From Myxococcaceae bacterium JPH2 (lineage in GTDB: Bacteria > Myxococcota > Myxococcia > Myxococcales > Myxococcaceae): a DNA stretch of 54,850 nucleotides. Each line of letters starts with the position of its first letter. Position 1 is the first letter of the stretch. The stretch covers positions 1 to 54,850 of the forward strand of contig JAEMGR010000045.1 in NCBI GenBank assembly GCA_016458225.1, in the 5' to 3' direction. A model generated the notes under the pieces. That model was not told the origin of the DNA and made no database searches. It saw only the letters and a program-made list of their open reading frames with translations. Positions 1 through 8,383 of this stretch are shown here, piece after piece. Position numbers and translations under genes: made by a program.

Positions 1-3000
1 GGAGGCCACTCGTTGCTCGCGACCCAGCTCGTCGCGCGCATTCGCACGCAGACCGGCCGGGACGTGCCGCTCAAGGACTTGTTCGACGCGCCCACCGTGG
101 CCACGTTGGCCGAGCGTCTTGGTGGAGCGGCGGCTGAAGTCGCACCGCCCACAGCGCCCGTCATCCTGGCGCGCGTCCAGGAGGCGGAGCTGTCGTTCGC
201 GCAGCAGCGCCTCTGGTTCATCGATCAACTCGAGCCCGGCAGCCCCGACTACAACATCCCGGCCGCGCTGAAGATGCGCGGGGCTCTTGATGTCTCGGCC
301 CTGGAGCGCACCTTCGCTGAGCTGGTGCGACGCCATCACGTCCTGCGCACCGTGTTCCGCGTGAGCGAGGGCAGGGCGGTGCAAGTCATCACGCCCGCTG
401 CCTCGTTCAAGGTCGAGGTTCAGGACCTCCGCGCGCTCCCCGAGTCCGCGCGCGAGCCCGAGGCCCGGCGACTGGCGCGCGAGGAAGCCGCGAGGCCCTT
501 CGAGTTGTCGCGCGGGCCGTTGCTGCGCGTGCGCCTGCTGGTGCTGGCGGAGCGCGAGCACCTCTTGCTCCTGACGATGCACCACATCATCTCCGATGGG
601 TGGTCCATCTCGGTCCTGCTGAAGGAGGTGGCCGCGCTGTATGCCGCCTTCTCCGCGGGACAGCCGTCGCCGCTGCCGGAGCTGCCCATCCAGTACTCCG
701 ACTTCGCCGCGTGGCAGCGCGGCTGGCTGCAAGGGGAGACGCTGGAGCGGCAGCTCGACTTCTGGCGCGGGCAACTCGAAGGCGCCCCATCGGCGTTGGA
801 GCTTCCGACGGACCACCCCCGCACGGCGGATCCGCGCCGTCCCGGAGCGCTGATTCCGGTGGCGTTCCCTCCGACCCTGACGGACGCCCTCAACGCGCTC
901 TGCCGCCGAGAAGGCGCCACGCTCTACATGGGGCTCCTGGCGAGCTGGCAGGTCCTGCTGGGCCGCTACTCCGGCCAGGAGGACTTCTGCGTGGGTGCCC
1001 CCATCGCGGGCCGCAATCCGCCCGAGACCGAGGGGTTGCTCGGCTTCTTCGTGAACACGTTGGTGTTCCGCGCGCGGCTGGGAGGAAACCCCACGTTCCG
1101 CGAGCTGTTGGGCGAGGTGAAGGCGTCGACGCTCGGGGCGTATGCGCACCAGGACATTCCCTTCGAGAAGCTCGTGGAGGTGCTCCAGCCACCCCGGCAG
1201 CTCGGGCGCACGCCGTTCTTCCAGGTGGTGCTGAGCCTGTTGAACACCCCGGCGATGAAGCTCCGTCTGCCCTCCGTCGAGCTGGAGCAGTGGGAGGTCT
1301 ACTCCGGCACCGCGAAGTTCGATCTCAACCTGGGCCTCACCGAGACACCCCAGGGCCTCATGGGAGACCTGGAGTACCGCGCGGACCTGTTCGAGCCGGA
1401 CACGCTCCGTCGGATGTTGGCGCACTACCGCGTGCTGTTGGAGGACGTGGTGGCCCATCCGGAGCGGCGCCTCTCCGAGCTGCGCTGGATGACCGACGAC
1501 GAACGGCAGCGCGTCGTGCGCGACTGGAACGCCACGGCGCGCGATTTCCCGCGCGATGCCAGCGTGGCGGCGCTGTTCGAGGCGCAGGTGGAGCGCGCGC
1601 CCGATGCCGTCGCGGTGGAGTTCGAGGGCCAGCGCCTGACGTACCGCGAGCTGGATCATCGCGCGAACCGACTCGCCCACCACCTGCGCGCGGAGGGCGT
1701 GCGCCGCGGAGACCGGGTGGCGCTGTGCCTGGAGCGCTCGCTGGAGATGGTGGTCGCCGTGCTCGGCATCCTCAAGGCGGGTGCGGCCTATGTCCCGTTG
1801 GAGCACGCCACGCCGCCTGAGCGCCTCGCGATGCTGCTGGAGGACGTCCAGGCGTCGTGTCTGCTCACGCAGGCGGCGCTGCGCGAGCGGCTCGGCGCAG
1901 AGCGGCTGGCCGCGCGCGTCCTCCTGGTGGATGCGCCGCTGTCCGCGTCCTTGCCTGAGTCTCGGCCGGAGGTGCAGGTCTCGGGAGATGACCTGGCCTA
2001 CGTGATGTTCACGTCCGGATCCACGGGGACACCGAAGGGCGTCTGTGTCCCGCACCGGGCCATCGCGCGACTGGTCATCGGCACGGACTTCGCGCGGCTG
2101 GGGCCCGACGAGGTCTTCCTCCAGCTTGCGCCACTCGCCTTCGATGCCTCGACGTTCGAGCTGTGGGGCTGCTTGCTGCACGGCGGGCGACTCGTCGTGT
2201 TCGATCGCCACACGCCCACGCTGGAGGAGCTGGGCCGCGCGCTGGACCGCCATGGTGTCACCACGCTGTGGCTCACCGCCGCGCTGTTCGCGCAGATGGT
2301 CACCCATCAGCCCGAGCCGCTAGGTCGCGTGCGTCAGGTGCTCGCGGGGGGCGACGTGCTCGCGCCCGGCAAGGTGCGTGAGCACCTCACGCGCTCAGGG
2401 CGCATGGTGAACGGCTACGGCCCCACCGAGGGCACGACCTTCACCGCGTGCGCCGTGCTCACGCATCCCGACGCGGTGGGCCCGTCGGTGTCCATTGGTC
2501 GTCCCTTGGCCAACACCCAGGTGTTCGTGCTGGATGCGCACCTGCGGCCCGTGCCGGCGGGCGTGCCCGGCGAGCTGTTCATTGGCGGAGAGGGATTGGC
2601 TTGGGGCTACTTCCGCCGACCGGACCTCACGGCGTCGGCGTTCATCCCGCATCCGTTCAGCGCGGCGCCTGGAGCGCGCCTCTATCGCTCTGGAGATCTG
2701 GCGCGGTGGATGCCGGACGGAAGCCTCCAGTTCCTGGGGCGGAAGGACGCGCAGGTCAAGCTCCGGGGCTACCGCGTGGAGCCCGGGGAGGTCGAGACCA
2801 CGCTCGCGCGGCACGCGTCGGTTCGCGAGGTCGCGGTGATCGCCCGAGGCGACATGCCTGGGGGAACGGCGCTGGTGGCCTATGTCGTCGTGCAGCCGGG
2901 GGCGTCCGTGGATCCCGGCGGCCTGCGCGACTTCCTCCGCCGGGGCCTGCCCGAGTACATGATTCCCGCGGCCTTCGTGGTGTTGCCCGCGCTGCCCGTC

Positions 3001-4680
3001 ACGCGCAACGGCAAGCTGGATCGCCGGGCCCTGCCGCATCCGGACGCGAGCGGGGCAGGGGGCGCGGGACGCGAGTTCGTGGCGCCACGCACGCCCACGG
3101 AGGAGACCCTGGCGCGACTCATCGCCGAGGTCCTCCGCAAGCCGCGCGTCGGTGCGCATGACAACTTCTTCGAGCTGGGGGGCCACTCGCTGTTGGCGAC
3201 CCAGCTGCTCGCGCGGGTGCGGGCGGAGCTGAAGACCGAGCTGTCGCTGCGAGCCTTCTTCACCGGCCCTACCGTCGCCGAGCTGGCGCGGCGGATCGAC
3301 AGCGCGGGGAGCGAGGCCGCGTCCTCTCCACCGCCGCTGACGCGCGCGTCGCGTGAGCACTCGCTGCCGTTGTCGTTCTCTCAGCGCCGCCTGTGGAGGC
3401 TGTTCAAGACGAGCCCGACCTCCACGGCCTACAACATGGCCGGGGCCTATCGGCTCCAAGGTCTGATGCGTGCGGACGCGTTGCACGCGGCCATCCAGGC
3501 GCTCATCGACCGTCACGACTCGCTGCGGACCACGTTCGACGAAGAGGCGGGGCAGCCGGTGCAACGCGTGGCGCCGACCGTGCGGTTCGACCTGCCCAGG
3601 GTGGATCTGCGCGACCACGCGGATGCCCACGCGGAGGTCCTCCGCCGCATCGGTCACGAGGCGCGGACGCCGTTCGACCTGGTCCAAGGCCCGCTGGTGC
3701 GGGGCGCGCTCCTGCAGCTGAGCGACGACGAGCACCTGCTGCTCCTCACCAAGCACCACATCCTCTCGGACGGATGGTCCGAGGGCGTCCTCATGCGCGA
3801 GGTCGCGATGCTCTACGCGGCCTTCGCGCGCGGCGAGACGCCCGTGTTGCCGCCGCTTGCGTTCCAGTATCCGGACTTCGCGGTGTGGCAGCGGGACTGG
3901 CTCTCCGGGCCGACGCTGGAGGCGCGCCTGGGGTACTGGCGGACCGCGCTCGCCGGGGCGCCGACCTTGCTGAACCTGCCGCTCGACAAGCCGCGTCCTT
4001 CCACGCGGACGTTCGCGGGCACCTCCATCCCCGTGGTGCTGGGGACGGCGCGGAGCGAAGCGCTCCACGCCCTCTGCCTCAAGGAGCGGGTGACGCCGTT
4101 CATGGCGCTCCTGGCCGTGTACGGGGCCGTCCTGTGCCACCAGTCGCAGCAGGACGAGGTCGTCATCGGCTCGCCCATCGCCAACCGCGTGCTGCCCGAG
4201 CTGGAGCCGTTGATCGGCCTGTTCGTCAATGGCATCGCGCTGCGCGTGGACCTGCGCGGCGGGCCCAGCTTCCGCGAGCTGCTCACGCGGATGCGCGAGG
4301 TGACCCTGGGCGCGTATGCCCACCAGGACATCCCCTTCGACCTGGTGGTGGACGCGCTCGGCGTGGAGCGGCCTGTGCATCGCACGCCGCTCTTCCAGGC
4401 CATGTTCGCGCTGCAGAACGCGCCCATGGAGCCCGTGCGCCTGCCCGACCTCATGCTCCTTCCGGTCGCCGAGGACCGGGGCTCCGCCACGTACGAGCTG
4501 AGCCTCGTGCTGAGCGAGAGCGAGGGGCAGTTCAGCGGCATGTTGGAGTTCAACACCGACCTCTTCGCACTCGCGAGCATGGAGCGACTGCGGGATGCCT
4601 GGTTCGCCTTGCTCGACCGCGCGCTGTCTCATCCCGACGAGGGCATGAGACCGGGCACGGCCGGGCCCCACCGGAGTTGA
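1..4680 (+). CDS. Non-ribosomal peptide synthetase, 3' part (PCP fragment-C-A-PCP-C), start outside window
   Basis: The reading frame is open from base 1, where it already encodes the GGHSLLATQ core of a carrier domain, so the gene begins upstream. About 1559 residues are visible. In order: PCP fragment (residues 1-40), C (about 62-495, HHIISDG at bases 580-600), A (about 515-1010, FTSGSTGTPKG at 2008-2040, NGYGPTE at 2410-2430), PCP (Ser codon 3187-3189) and a second C (about 1118-1545, HHILSDG at 3754-3774). The protein ends about 15 residues after this last C domain. No thioesterase, reductase or further carrier follows, so release must use the terminal C domain with a soluble nucleophile or a separate enzyme. 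The next gene, an alpha-oxoamine synthase, starts 39 bases downstream and is probably in the same operon. Confidence 0.97.
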   Translation, partial: GGHSLLATQLVARIRTQTGRDVPLKDLFDAPTVATLAERLGGAAAEVAPPTAPVILARVQEAELSFAQQRLWFIDQLEPGSPDYNIPAALKMRGALDVSALERTFAELVRRHHVLRTVFRVSEGRAVQVITPAASFKVEVQDLRALPESAREPEARRLAREEAARPFELSRGPLLRVRLLVLAEREHLLLLTMHHIISDGWSISVLLKEVAALYAAFSAGQPSPLPELPIQYSDFAAWQRGWLQGETLERQLDFWRGQLEGAPSALELPTDHPRTADPRRPGALIPVAFPPTLTDALNALCRREGATLYMGLLASWQVLLGRYSGQEDFCVGAPIAGRNPPETEGLLGFFVNTLVFRARLGGNPTFRELLGEVKASTLGAYAHQDIPFEKLVEVLQPPRQLGRTPFFQVVLSLLNTPAMKLRLPSVELEQWEVYSGTAKFDLNLGLTETPQGLMGDLEYRADLFEPDTLRRMLAHYRVLLEDVVAHPERRLSELRWMTDDERQRVVRDWNATARDFPRDASVAALFEAQVERAPDAVAVEFEGQRLTYRELDHRANRLAHHLRAEGVRRGDRVALCLERSLEMVVAVLGILKAGAAYVPLEHATPPERLAMLLEDVQASCLLTQAALRERLGAERLAARVLLVDAPLSASLPESRPEVQVSGDDLAYVMFTSGSTGTPKGVCVPHRAIARLVIGTDFARLGPDEVFLQLAPLAFDASTFELWGCLLHGGRLVVFDRHTPTLEELGRALDRHGVTTLWLTAALFAQMVTHQPEPLGRVRQVLAGGDVLAPGKVREHLTRSGRMVNGYGPTEGTTFTACAVLTHPDAVGPSVSIGRPLANTQVFVLDAHLRPVPAGVPGELFIGGEGLAWGYFRRPDLTASAFIPHPFSAAPGARLYRSGDLARWMPDGSLQFLGRKDAQVKLRGYRVEPGEVETTLARHASVREVAVIARGDMPGGTALVAYVVVQPGASVDPGGLRDFLRRGLPEYMIPAAFVVLPALPVTRNGKLDRRALPHPDASGAGGAGREFVAPRTPTEETLARLIAEVLRKPRVGAHDNFFELGGHSLLATQLLARVRAELKTELSLRAFFTGPTVAELARRIDSAGSEAASSPPPLTRASREHSLPLSFSQRRLWRLFKTSPTSTAYNMAGAYRLQGLMRADALHAAIQALIDRHDSLRTTFDEEAGQPVQRVAPTVRFDLPRVDLRDHADAHAEVLRRIGHEARTPFDLVQGPLVRGALLQLSDDEHLLLLTKHHILSDGWSEGVLMREVAMLYAAFARGETPVLPPLAFQYPDFAVWQRDWLSGPTLEARLGYWRTALAGAPTLLNLPLDKPRPSTRTFAGTSIPVVLGTARSEALHALCLKERVTPFMALLAVYGAVLCHQSQQDEVVIGSPIANRVLPELEPLIGLFVNGIALRVDLRGGPSFRELLTRMREVTLGAYAHQDIPFDLVVDALGVERPVHRTPLFQAMFALQNAPMEPVRLPDLMLLPVAEDRGSATYELSLVLSESEGQFSGMLEFNTDLFALASMERLRDAWFALLDRALSHPDEGMRPGTAGPHRS
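184..3300 (+). other. NRPS module C-A-PCP, predicted valine
   Basis: All A-domain core motifs are intact. Read against GrsA numbering, the ten specificity positions give D-A-F-W-L-G-G-T-F-K. I recall D-A-F-W-I-G-G-T-F-K as a standard valine code, so valine (or another branched aliphatic) is predicted. No epimerase or methyltransferase is inserted. The carrier has LGGHSLL. The code was read by eye; substrate confidence is moderate, domain assignment high. Confidence 0.8.
3355..4640 (+). other. Terminal condensation domain with no downstream carrier
   Basis: This is a full C domain starting at LPLSFSQRRLW with an intact catalytic HHILSDG. It is the last domain of the protein, with no A, PCP or TE after it. 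Terminal C domains of this kind are known to release the chain by amide formation with a free amine, or by cyclisation. The adjacent amino-ketone-forming enzyme makes a free-amine acceptor plausible, which is inference. Confidence 0.85.
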
Positions 4681-4719
4681 GGTTCCAGACGAAGTTCCGC
4701 AGCGCGTGCGAGGGAACTC

Positions 4720-5934
4720 ATGGACGAGAAGAACCGCTACCGCAACACCGAGTCGATGATTGCCCATGGCAACCCGTCCTTCGATGCCGCGAAGGAGGCC
4801 GGGCTCCTGGGGCTGTCCGTGCGCAACACGGGGCGAGGCTCGCTCTCGCTGCCGGACGGGCGGGAGTTCATCAACATGTGTTCCTGCTCGTACCTGGGGC
4901 TGGACTCCCACCCCGAGGTCCTCCAGGGCGCCATCCAAGCGCTGGAGCGCGAGAAGACGATGGACATGGGCGTCTCGCGGCTGCGGATCCGCCTGGCGCT
5001 CCTGGATGAGCTGGAGGCCGAGCTGTCCCGGCGCTGGCGCGGCACCGCCATCGTGACGACCACGGCGAGCGCGGCCAGCGCGGGGCTCCTGCCCCTCATC
5101 GCGTCCGGGCATCTGCTGCCGGAGAAGAAGTCGCCCGTGCTCGTCTTCGACAAGGCCGCGCACTTCTCCATGAACCTCATCAAGCCCATCTGCGCGGACG
5201 AGACCGAGGTGCTCACCGCTCCGCACAACGACCTCGACTTCCTGGAGGACGTGTGTCGCAAGCACGCCCGGGTGGCGTACGTCGCGGACGGCTTCTACTC
5301 GATGGGCGGAGCGGCCATCGTGAAGGACCTGCTCGCGCTGCAGGACCGCTACGGCCTCTTCCTCTACTTCGATGACTCCCACTCGCTGTCGGTCTTCGGC
5401 GAGTCCGGCGAGGGGTTCGTGCGCACGCTGCTGGGCGCGGAGATCAACCCCCGGACCATCATCATCGCCTCGCTGGCGAAGGGCTTCGGCACCTCGGGCG
5501 GCGTGGTGCTGCTCGGCTCGAACCAGCACGAGGACCTGGTGGGGCGCTTCGCTGGGCCGCTGGGCTGGTCGCAGAGCCTGAATGTCCCGGCGGTGGGCGC
5601 GAGCCTCGCGTCGGCGCGACTGCACGGCACGCCCGAGATCGCGAAGCGACAGGAGTCCCTGCGCGCCAACATCCGGCACTTCGACGAGCGCGTCCCCACG
5701 CGCACCGTGGGCGAGGACTTCCCCATCAAGGTCATCGAGGTGGGGCCGGAGGAGGCCGCGGTGGCCGGCTCGCGCTTCATGCTCGAGCGGGGCTTCTATT
5801 CCTCGGCGGTGTTCTTCCCCATCGTTCCGCGCGGGCGCGCGGGCCTGCGCTTCATGATGCGCGCCAACGTGAGCCGCGACGACGTCCAGCGGCTGTGCGA
5901 CGCGGTGGCGGACATGAAGCGGCGGTTCACCTGA
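4720..5934 (+). CDS. Alpha-oxoamine synthase family PLP-dependent enzyme (KBL/ALAS/BioF-like)
   Basis: 404 residues, preceded by GAGGGA. It resembles the alpha-oxoamine synthases (2-amino-3-ketobutyrate CoA ligase, 5-aminolevulinate synthase, BioF, CqsA), which condense an amino acid with an acyl thioester, lose CO2 and give an alpha-amino ketone. Visible family features are an N-terminal YLGL element, DGFYSMGG with Asp190, the cofactor-binding DDSH (218-221) and the Schiff-base lysine in SLAKGFGTSGG (Lys254). It has no fused carrier domain. It follows an NRPS gene ending in a bare C domain and precedes CitE-like and MaoC-like genes, so a role in building or releasing the NRPS product is likely. 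The substrates cannot be read from sequence. A primary-metabolism role such as biotin synthesis is less likely, because no bio genes are nearby. Confidence 0.9.
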   Translation: MDEKNRYRNTESMIAHGNPSFDAAKEAGLLGLSVRNTGRGSLSLPDGREFINMCSCSYLGLDSHPEVLQGAIQALEREKTMDMGVSRLRIRLALLDELEAELSRRWRGTAIVTTTASAASAGLLPLIASGHLLPEKKSPVLVFDKAAHFSMNLIKPICADETEVLTAPHNDLDFLEDVCRKHARVAYVADGFYSMGGAAIVKDLLALQDRYGLFLYFDDSHSLSVFGESGEGFVRTLLGAEINPRTIIIASLAKGFGTSGGVVLLGSNQHEDLVGRFAGPLGWSQSLNVPAVGASLASARLHGTPEIAKRQESLRANIRHFDERVPTRTVGEDFPIKVIEVGPEEAAVAGSRFMLERGFYSSAVFFPIVPRGRAGLRFMMRANVSRDDVQRLCDAVADMKRRFT

Positions 5935-5954
5935 GTCGCCTGGGAGCAGACGCC

Positions 5955-6845
5955 ATGTTCCTACCCAATCCCTGCCGGACCTTCCTCGTGACGCCCGCCC
6001 TGGACGCCTCGCGCTTCGACAAGGCGCTGGACGTGGGCGCGGACGTGGGACTGCTGGACCTGGAGGACGGAGTGCCGCCCGCGCTCAAGGCCCAGGCTCG
6101 CCAGCTCGCCGTCGAGCACCTGTGTCGCACGGGCGCACGCCTCCCCCTGGCGGTGCGCATCAACAGCCTGCGCACGGCGGACGGACTGCGAGACGTCCTC
6201 GCGCTGCTGGAGTCCGGGGCCCGCCCTCGCGTCATCATGCTGCCCAAGGTGGAGGCTCCGGCGGAGGTGCAGCAGTTGGATGAGCTGCTGGCCGCGCGCA
6301 TGCCGGACGTGGCCCTCATGGCCATCATCGAGACGCCTCGAGGCGTGGAGGCGGTGGACGCCATCGTCACCGCCTGCGAGCGCCTGCGAGGGATCATCTT
6401 TGGCGCCGCGGACCTCTCCGCGCAGCTCGGGGTGCCGCTCACGTGGGAGCCCATGTTCTACGCGCGCTCTCGCATCGCGATGGCCGCGGCGCTGGGCGGA
6501 CGCTGCGCCATCGACTCGCCGTTCTTCGACCTGGGAGATCCGCAGGGACTGGCGGCGGAGATGCTCCGGGCCCACGCGCTGGGCTTCACGGGGAAGATCG
6601 CCATCCATCCGCAACAGGTGGCCATCATCCACGAGTCCCTCAAGCCCAGCGCCCGCGTGGTGGACCATGCGCGCCGAGTGCTCGCGCAGGCGGATGACGG
6701 GCAGGGCGGCATCCACGTGGTGGGCGGCAACATGGTGGGCCCGCCCTTGGTGGCCGCCGCGAGGCGCGTGCTGGCGAGTGTTCAACCCGACGACGACGAG
6801 GCGCCCGTCCCCCTGCGGATCGGCTCCCGTGCTGGAGAGTCATGA
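5955..6845 (+). CDS. HpcH/HpaI aldolase / citrate lyase beta-subunit (CitE)-like acyl-CoA lyase
   Basis: 296 residues. The ATG at 5955 has GGGAG just upstream, 20 bases after the previous stop. CitE-like TIM-barrel motifs are in order: DLEDGV, VRIN, LPKVEAP, the metal-binding IIETPRG, FGAADLSAQLG and a C-terminal IHPQQ. Stand-alone CitE-like enzymes make or cleave beta-hydroxyacyl-CoAs such as malyl-, beta-methylmalyl- or citramalyl-CoA, using Mg2+. No citrate lyase alpha or gamma subunit is present, so a citrate lyase role is unlikely. The stop overlaps the start of the MaoC-like gene (ATGA), which indicates coupled translation. The pair recalls CitE/MaoC pairs of itaconate or mesaconate metabolism, here placed behind an NRPS. 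Confidence 0.9.
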   Translation: MFLPNPCRTFLVTPALDASRFDKALDVGADVGLLDLEDGVPPALKAQARQLAVEHLCRTGARLPLAVRINSLRTADGLRDVLALLESGARPRVIMLPKVEAPAEVQQLDELLAARMPDVALMAIIETPRGVEAVDAIVTACERLRGIIFGAADLSAQLGVPLTWEPMFYARSRIAMAAALGGRCAIDSPFFDLGDPQGLAAEMLRAHALGFTGKIAIHPQQVAIIHESLKPSARVVDHARRVLAQADDGQGGIHVVGGNMVGPPLVAAARRVLASVQPDDDEAPVPLRIGSRAGES

Positions 6846-7369
6846 AGAAGCTGGTCCCCGCTCACAAGAAGGTGGGCAAGCAGCGCTACCGAGAGACGCA
6901 TGGTCTGTACTTCGAGGACTTCGAGGTAGGAGACGTCTTCGAGCACCGGCCAGGCCGCACGCTCACCGACGTGGACAACATCTGGCAGTCGCTGCTGAGC
7001 CTCAACACCCATCCGTTGCACATCGACGCCGTCTACGCGGGGAAGACCGAGTGGAAGCAGCCGCTCATGTCCAGCCTGGTGACGCTGGCGATCGTGGGCG
7101 GGATGAGCCTCAACAGCACCAGCGCCAAGGGCGTGGCCAACCTGGGCTGGGACAAGATTCGCCTGACGGCGCCGGTGTTCGTCGGTGACACCATCTACGC
7201 GGAGAGCCGCGTGTTGGACAAACGCATGTCCCGCTCTCGCAAGACGCAGGGCATCGTCACGGTCGAGACCCGAGGCGTGAAGCCCGACGGCACGGTCTTC
7301 ATGACGTTCGAGCGCTCGTTCCTGGTTCCGCTCAAGAAGCACAGCGTGGATGTGGATGCGAACTACTGA
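6842..7369 (+). CDS. MaoC-like hotdog-fold dehydratase/hydratase
   Basis: 175 residues, starting inside the previous stop codon (ATGA overlap). The protein has the MaoC layout: YFEDFEVGDVF, a TLTDVDN segment, NTHPLHID with His60, and PVFVGDTIYAESRVL. Ordinary R-specific hydratases have a catalytic Asp in a GDxNPxH motif. Here the matching segment is LNTHPLH, with Asn55 in the Asp place. As I recall, N-x-x-P-L-H forms occur in mesaconyl- or itaconyl-CoA hydratase type MaoC proteins, which pair with CitE-like lyases exactly as here. The likely job is reversible hydration of an unsaturated (possibly dicarboxylic) CoA ester supplied by or to the CitE-like enzyme. This is the last gene of the left operon. 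Confidence 0.88.
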   Translation: MKKLVPAHKKVGKQRYRETHGLYFEDFEVGDVFEHRPGRTLTDVDNIWQSLLSLNTHPLHIDAVYAGKTEWKQPLMSSLVTLAIVGGMSLNSTSAKGVANLGWDKIRLTAPVFVGDTIYAESRVLDKRMSRSRKTQGIVTVETRGVKPDGTVFMTFERSFLVPLKKHSVDVDANY

Positions 7370-7539
7370 GCCCTCCGGGGCTCGGAGCGGAGGCATGCGA
7401 ACAGTGTCGCTCCTTCGATGAAGCCCATGCGCCCGAGGGTGTGAAGCGATCCGAAGCCCTCGGGGTATGGAGTGCACGCGCTGGACGGCCGGGCGAAGTC
7501 CACGGTCTGGTCGCCGCGCGCTCGAAGGGGAACACTTCA

Positions 7540-7848
7540 ATGAAGACGCTGCGAGGATTCAGGATCCTGGGGCTGGCTGTGCTGGCCCTGGGCTGTGATG
7601 GTGGCCCTCCGTCCGCGCAAGCGACCCGGTCACCGCAGGCGATCGAGGCCGCGCCCGCTCAGCCCCGTCCCACCGACGCGGAGCTGGCCGTGCCTCCGAG
7701 TGGCGCGCCCCTCCAGGCGGTCCCCGTCCACTACGCGGTGGATCCCTCGAACTCAGCGCAGCGCTCGGTCTCCGTGGGTCGCGAGACAGCGGGCACGACG
7801 AAGCCCGAGAGCGCTGTGCCCGGCCGCGTGCGCAGAGCCCTGCCGTAA
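7540..7848 (+). CDS. Small putative lipoprotein, function unknown
   Basis: 102 residues. The ATG at 7540 is chosen because GAAGGGG lies about ten bases upstream and it opens a signal peptide; the frame extends further upstream but without signal-like sequence. The N-terminus (MKTLRGFRILGL, then AVLALGC) is a lipoprotein-type signal with the likely lipidated Cys19, although ALGC is not a perfect lipobox. The mature part is rich in Ala and Pro with no recognised domain. It lies 30 bases before the DUF1036 gene and may be co-transcribed with it. I do not recognise the family. Confidence 0.6.
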   Translation: MKTLRGFRILGLAVLALGCDGGPPSAQATRSPQAIEAAPAQPRPTDAELAVPPSGAPLQAVPVHYAVDPSNSAQRSVSVGRETAGTTKPESAVPGRVRRALP

Positions 7849-7878
7849 CCCCCACCCACGACGATTCCGGAGACTGTC

Positions 7879-8295
7879 ATGACGAATCGCAAGCTCATGT
7901 TCGTGGGTGCATTGCTGTTGGGCCTGGGGAGTGCACAGGAGGCGCGTGCCTGGGTGCAGTTCTGCAACGGGACCAACGTCACCCTCTGGACCGCCTACTC
8001 CTGGTACGCGCCGGGATGCCTGGTCGAGGATGGCTCGACCTGGGAGAAGCAGGGGTGGTGGAGCCTGACGCCCGGACAATGCAAGGTCGTCTACGGCGCG
8101 CCCATCGTGAACCGCTACTCGTACTACTACGCGGAAGGGGGCGGCATGGCCTGGGCGGGCCCCTACTTCACGTGCACGCCGTACACCGCCTTCGACTGGT
8201 GCGACAACACCTGCAGCACGGACTCGCGCAACCTCGGATATCGCCAGCTCGATACGGACAGCTACTCGAACTACACCTTGACGCTCACGCCCTGA
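7879..8295 (+). CDS. Secreted DUF1036 domain protein
   Basis: 138 residues with a clear signal peptide ending at ARA before the mature WVQFCNGT. The mature part matches the DUF1036 pattern: an early CN, a WEKQGWW segment, a Gly-x-Cys and a RYSYYYAEGGG tract, with six cysteines in the mature protein. DUF1036 proteins are small exported proteins of unknown function. GGAG lies upstream of the ATG. It is followed by a strong hairpin that separates it from the convergent hydrolase gene. Confidence 0.8.
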   Translation: MTNRKLMFVGALLLGLGSAQEARAWVQFCNGTNVTLWTAYSWYAPGCLVEDGSTWEKQGWWSLTPGQCKVVYGAPIVNRYSYYYAEGGGMAWAGPYFTCTPYTAFDWCDNTCSTDSRNLGYRQLDTDSYSNYTLTLTP

Positions 8296-8319
8296 GGCGA
8301 GGGAGCGCACCTGTCATCG

Positions 8320-8357
8320 CCGTGGGTCGCGCGATTCCCCCCTCGCGCGGCCCACGG
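8320..8357. terminator. Bidirectional hairpin between convergent genes
   Basis: Arms at 8320-8333 and 8344-8357 pair over 14 positions (one G-T wobble) around a 10-base loop. It sits between the stops of the DUF1036 gene (+) and the GDSL hydrolase gene (-). There is no T-tract, as is common in high-GC genomes. Confidence 0.7.
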
Positions 8358-8383
8358 CGGGACTTGGTTCGTCGGGCGAGCGC

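Noticed and set aside
4641..4719. Possibility that the left NRPS is frameshifted and once continued into a further module
   Set aside because: No NRPS-like sequence is seen in any frame between the stop at 4680 and the oxoamine synthase start, so the short C-terminus is taken as genuine.
2395..5679. Minus-strand open frame of over 1000 codons opposite the left NRPS and oxoamine synthase
   Set aside because: Antisense to two strongly supported genes, Arg/His/Gln-rich, no recognisable motif.
4720..5934. Assignment of the PLP enzyme to biotin or heme synthesis (BioF/HemA)
   Set aside because: No other biotin or heme genes are near, the sequence is divergent from both, and the gene is coupled to an NRPS.
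7368..7383. Small hairpin GAGCC/GGCTC just after the MaoC-like gene
   Set aside because: Only five base pairs with no T-tract; too weak to call a terminator.
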